Below, one piece after another: positions 13,501-13,752 of a stretch of 13,752 nt of DNA (positions are counted from its first letter, which is position 1; every line of letters starts with the position of its first letter). Source of the DNA: a bacterium UBA4637 (lineage in GTDB: Bacteria > Bacteroidota > Bacteroidia > Bacteroidales > Bacteroidaceae). Under the pieces are notes generated by a model that was not told the DNA's origin, searched no databases, and was given only the letters and a program-made list of their open reading frames with translations. The position numbers and the translations under genes are program-made. The stretch is from contig DHMR01000095.1 in assembly GCA_002405875.1 (NCBI GenBank), forward strand, positions 6,569 to 20,320. The letters run 5' to 3'.

Positions 13501-13752
13501 GGAACCCGTGGCGTTCTTTCGCTTGATGTTCTGGTAACCAGTCACCAAGATGTCATTCATCATAATCTCATTGGTTTGCAGGGTGATGTTTACATTTATC
13601 CCCTTGATATTGCATGCCTTGACCACTTTGTCTTTCATGCCGATGTAGGAGAAAGAGACGGAAGGGTCTTTGCCTTCTACCATGAGGGCAAACTGTCCGT
13701 CAATGTCGGTGACCACTCCGTTCTTCGCACCTACTTGTCGGACGGTAGCTCC
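10516..13752 (-). CDS. SusC/RagA family TonB-dependent outer-membrane transporter (N-terminus beyond window edge)
   Basis: The reverse frame is open to the right edge, giving 1078 visible residues; the signal peptide, any TonB box and any STN domain are cut off. The visible part begins inside the carboxypeptidase-regulatory-like domain (NGVVTDIDGQFAL). The plug follows at about 70-190 with the SusC hallmarks NLEGKVPGL, STLSIRGIGSF, PLVVVDGLP and DAAAASIYGARASNGVIVITTKK. The rest is a 22-strand-type barrel ending in PRSYTMSLYVNF with terminal Phe. It imports SusD-bound oligosaccharides across the outer membrane using TonB energy. The susD-like gene starts 10 bp after the stop, so the two form an operon. 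Nine consecutive Asp codons at 12261-12235 follow a PGGG and precede YEDY, in a probable outer loop. The in-frame GTG at 13716 is not the real start. Confidence 0.97.
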   Translation of the reverse strand, partial: GATVRQVGAKNGVVTDIDGQFALMVEGKDPSVSFSYIGMKDKVVKACNIKGINVNITLQTNEIMMNDILVTGYQNIKRKNATGSYQTITAKDMDERYTGDIVSNLEGKVPGLVSYKNGSNGDGESTLSIRGIGSFQAKTNPLVVVDGLPIEGSIETVNPYDIENITVLKDAAAASIYGARASNGVIVITTKKAQKEKVDIDFNADLCISEKNNYDNYRWANAAEVIQLEQNNFNYMKSAEDQSAFNTLQQNYINKKIALSPISRLLMDNYMGVLSDTDLQQQLSTLSKNNYRKEWQDAYERTQITHQYNLAIRTNGKSLNSSIVLNYKGDNNGMVKEHNNALSFSYKGLLKATPWLNLTFGANILSERSKTHISNSWNDINSFMPYQSMYNADGSLARMEADTYLGEESLQNPEYGFKDASYNPLEEVNMNFNNTRRTNIRSFIHADFTILPEWKASAQFQYEDIYYKNDAYREGKSYYMRNLYNLYTGTTSQPGGGDDDDDDDDDYEDYSLYALDSAVKHYIPDGGMLSTTTEEGAYYTFRLQTDYNKTFAGKHEVSALAGFEYRQTHYKTNSNLLMGYDDQTQTNNQGLMNFGELVDVDGNISALGPNYNMYGAPTGSDFSTSDVLHRFYSLYFTGSYVYDSRYSASVSCRLDKADLFGTDPKFRGRPLWSAGISWNAHNESFMKDIKWLNVLKLRASYGLTGNIDQSVSSYLTAKIGVNEINGKRVATLNTPPNEQLRWEKTSSFNLGIDFAVLGNRLSGSLDIYNKRGSDLLTITDLDPTTGWNQLTINNGKATNKGVELQLNGIILPAKSRNDLGINASFNLAYNKNKITHVTHKAASGEEALRSSTLHEGYPIHSLFSYQFAGMNVDGNTQSFSWRGADGEIHTSDITSGEFTVNDIVYSGGLDPKVTANFMPEITYRGFTLSAMFAYYGGHYMRAKVNDWGTLGRIGGYDNIDGVIPSAYLNYWNTSDKTQYPANGYLGTTNVTGNPQYMDSNVVPADYMKLRNIVLGYNFSQSLCHKLGINQLRLRFQMNNLATWTRNKWDIDPEANDPISGSDLKKTPRSYTMSLYVNF

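Noticed and set aside
1..13752. tRNA, rRNA, riboswitch, integrase or complete insertion sequence
   Set aside because: I looked on both strands and saw no cloverleaf, rRNA-like segment, known riboswitch core or transposase with terminal repeats. The Rpn-family gene shows no flanking inverted repeats.

Overview
The window looks like chromosome from a Bacteroidota bacterium of the order Bacteroidales, most likely a Prevotella-type gut or oral species. The pointers are a SusC/SusD pair, a GH5 mannanase-like exoenzyme, an Rpn-family nuclease, a 'smalltalk'-type micropeptide, the near absence of Shine-Dalgarno sequences, and repeated promoters of the Bacteroidota form TTTG/TTGG-N19-TAnnTTTG. No tRNA, rRNA, CRISPR array or complete insertion sequence is visible.

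Left third (1-2997). A reverse-strand Rpn/PD-(D/E)XK nuclease runs off the left edge. Divergent from it is a 30-residue smalltalk-like gene closed by a strong terminator. Next comes a secreted two-module GH5 (subfamily 8-like) beta-mannanase whose catalytic domain is cut off after the acid/base glutamate, so it is probably a decayed gene. The upstream region of this gene and a second site just past its 3' end share a 78-bp element, aligned without gaps, that ends in a -7 box. This is the strongest candidate here for an undescribed regulatory element.

Middle (2998-8378), all on the reverse strand. A LysM/M23 cell-wall peptidase has its own promoter with phased GTTAA repeats upstream. Further right, in transcription order, come a DJ-1/PfpI-family protein, ispD (isoprenoid MEP pathway), recG (branched-DNA helicase) and an unrecognised 155-residue protein. 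The ispD-recG gap holds two adjacent imperfect tandem arrays, four 21-bp units and four 22-bp units; the first could also encode a heptapeptide-repeat micropeptide.

Right third (8379-13752). The 131-bp gap between DJ-1 and an ECF sigma factor holds two promoters that face each other and share a palindrome. The sigma gene points at a convergent SusC-SusD operon for outer-membrane glycan import. SusC is truncated by the right window edge and carries a run of nine aspartates in a probable surface loop. No anti-sigma gene lies beside the sigma factor. That the sigma factor controls the SusCD pair is inferred from position only.
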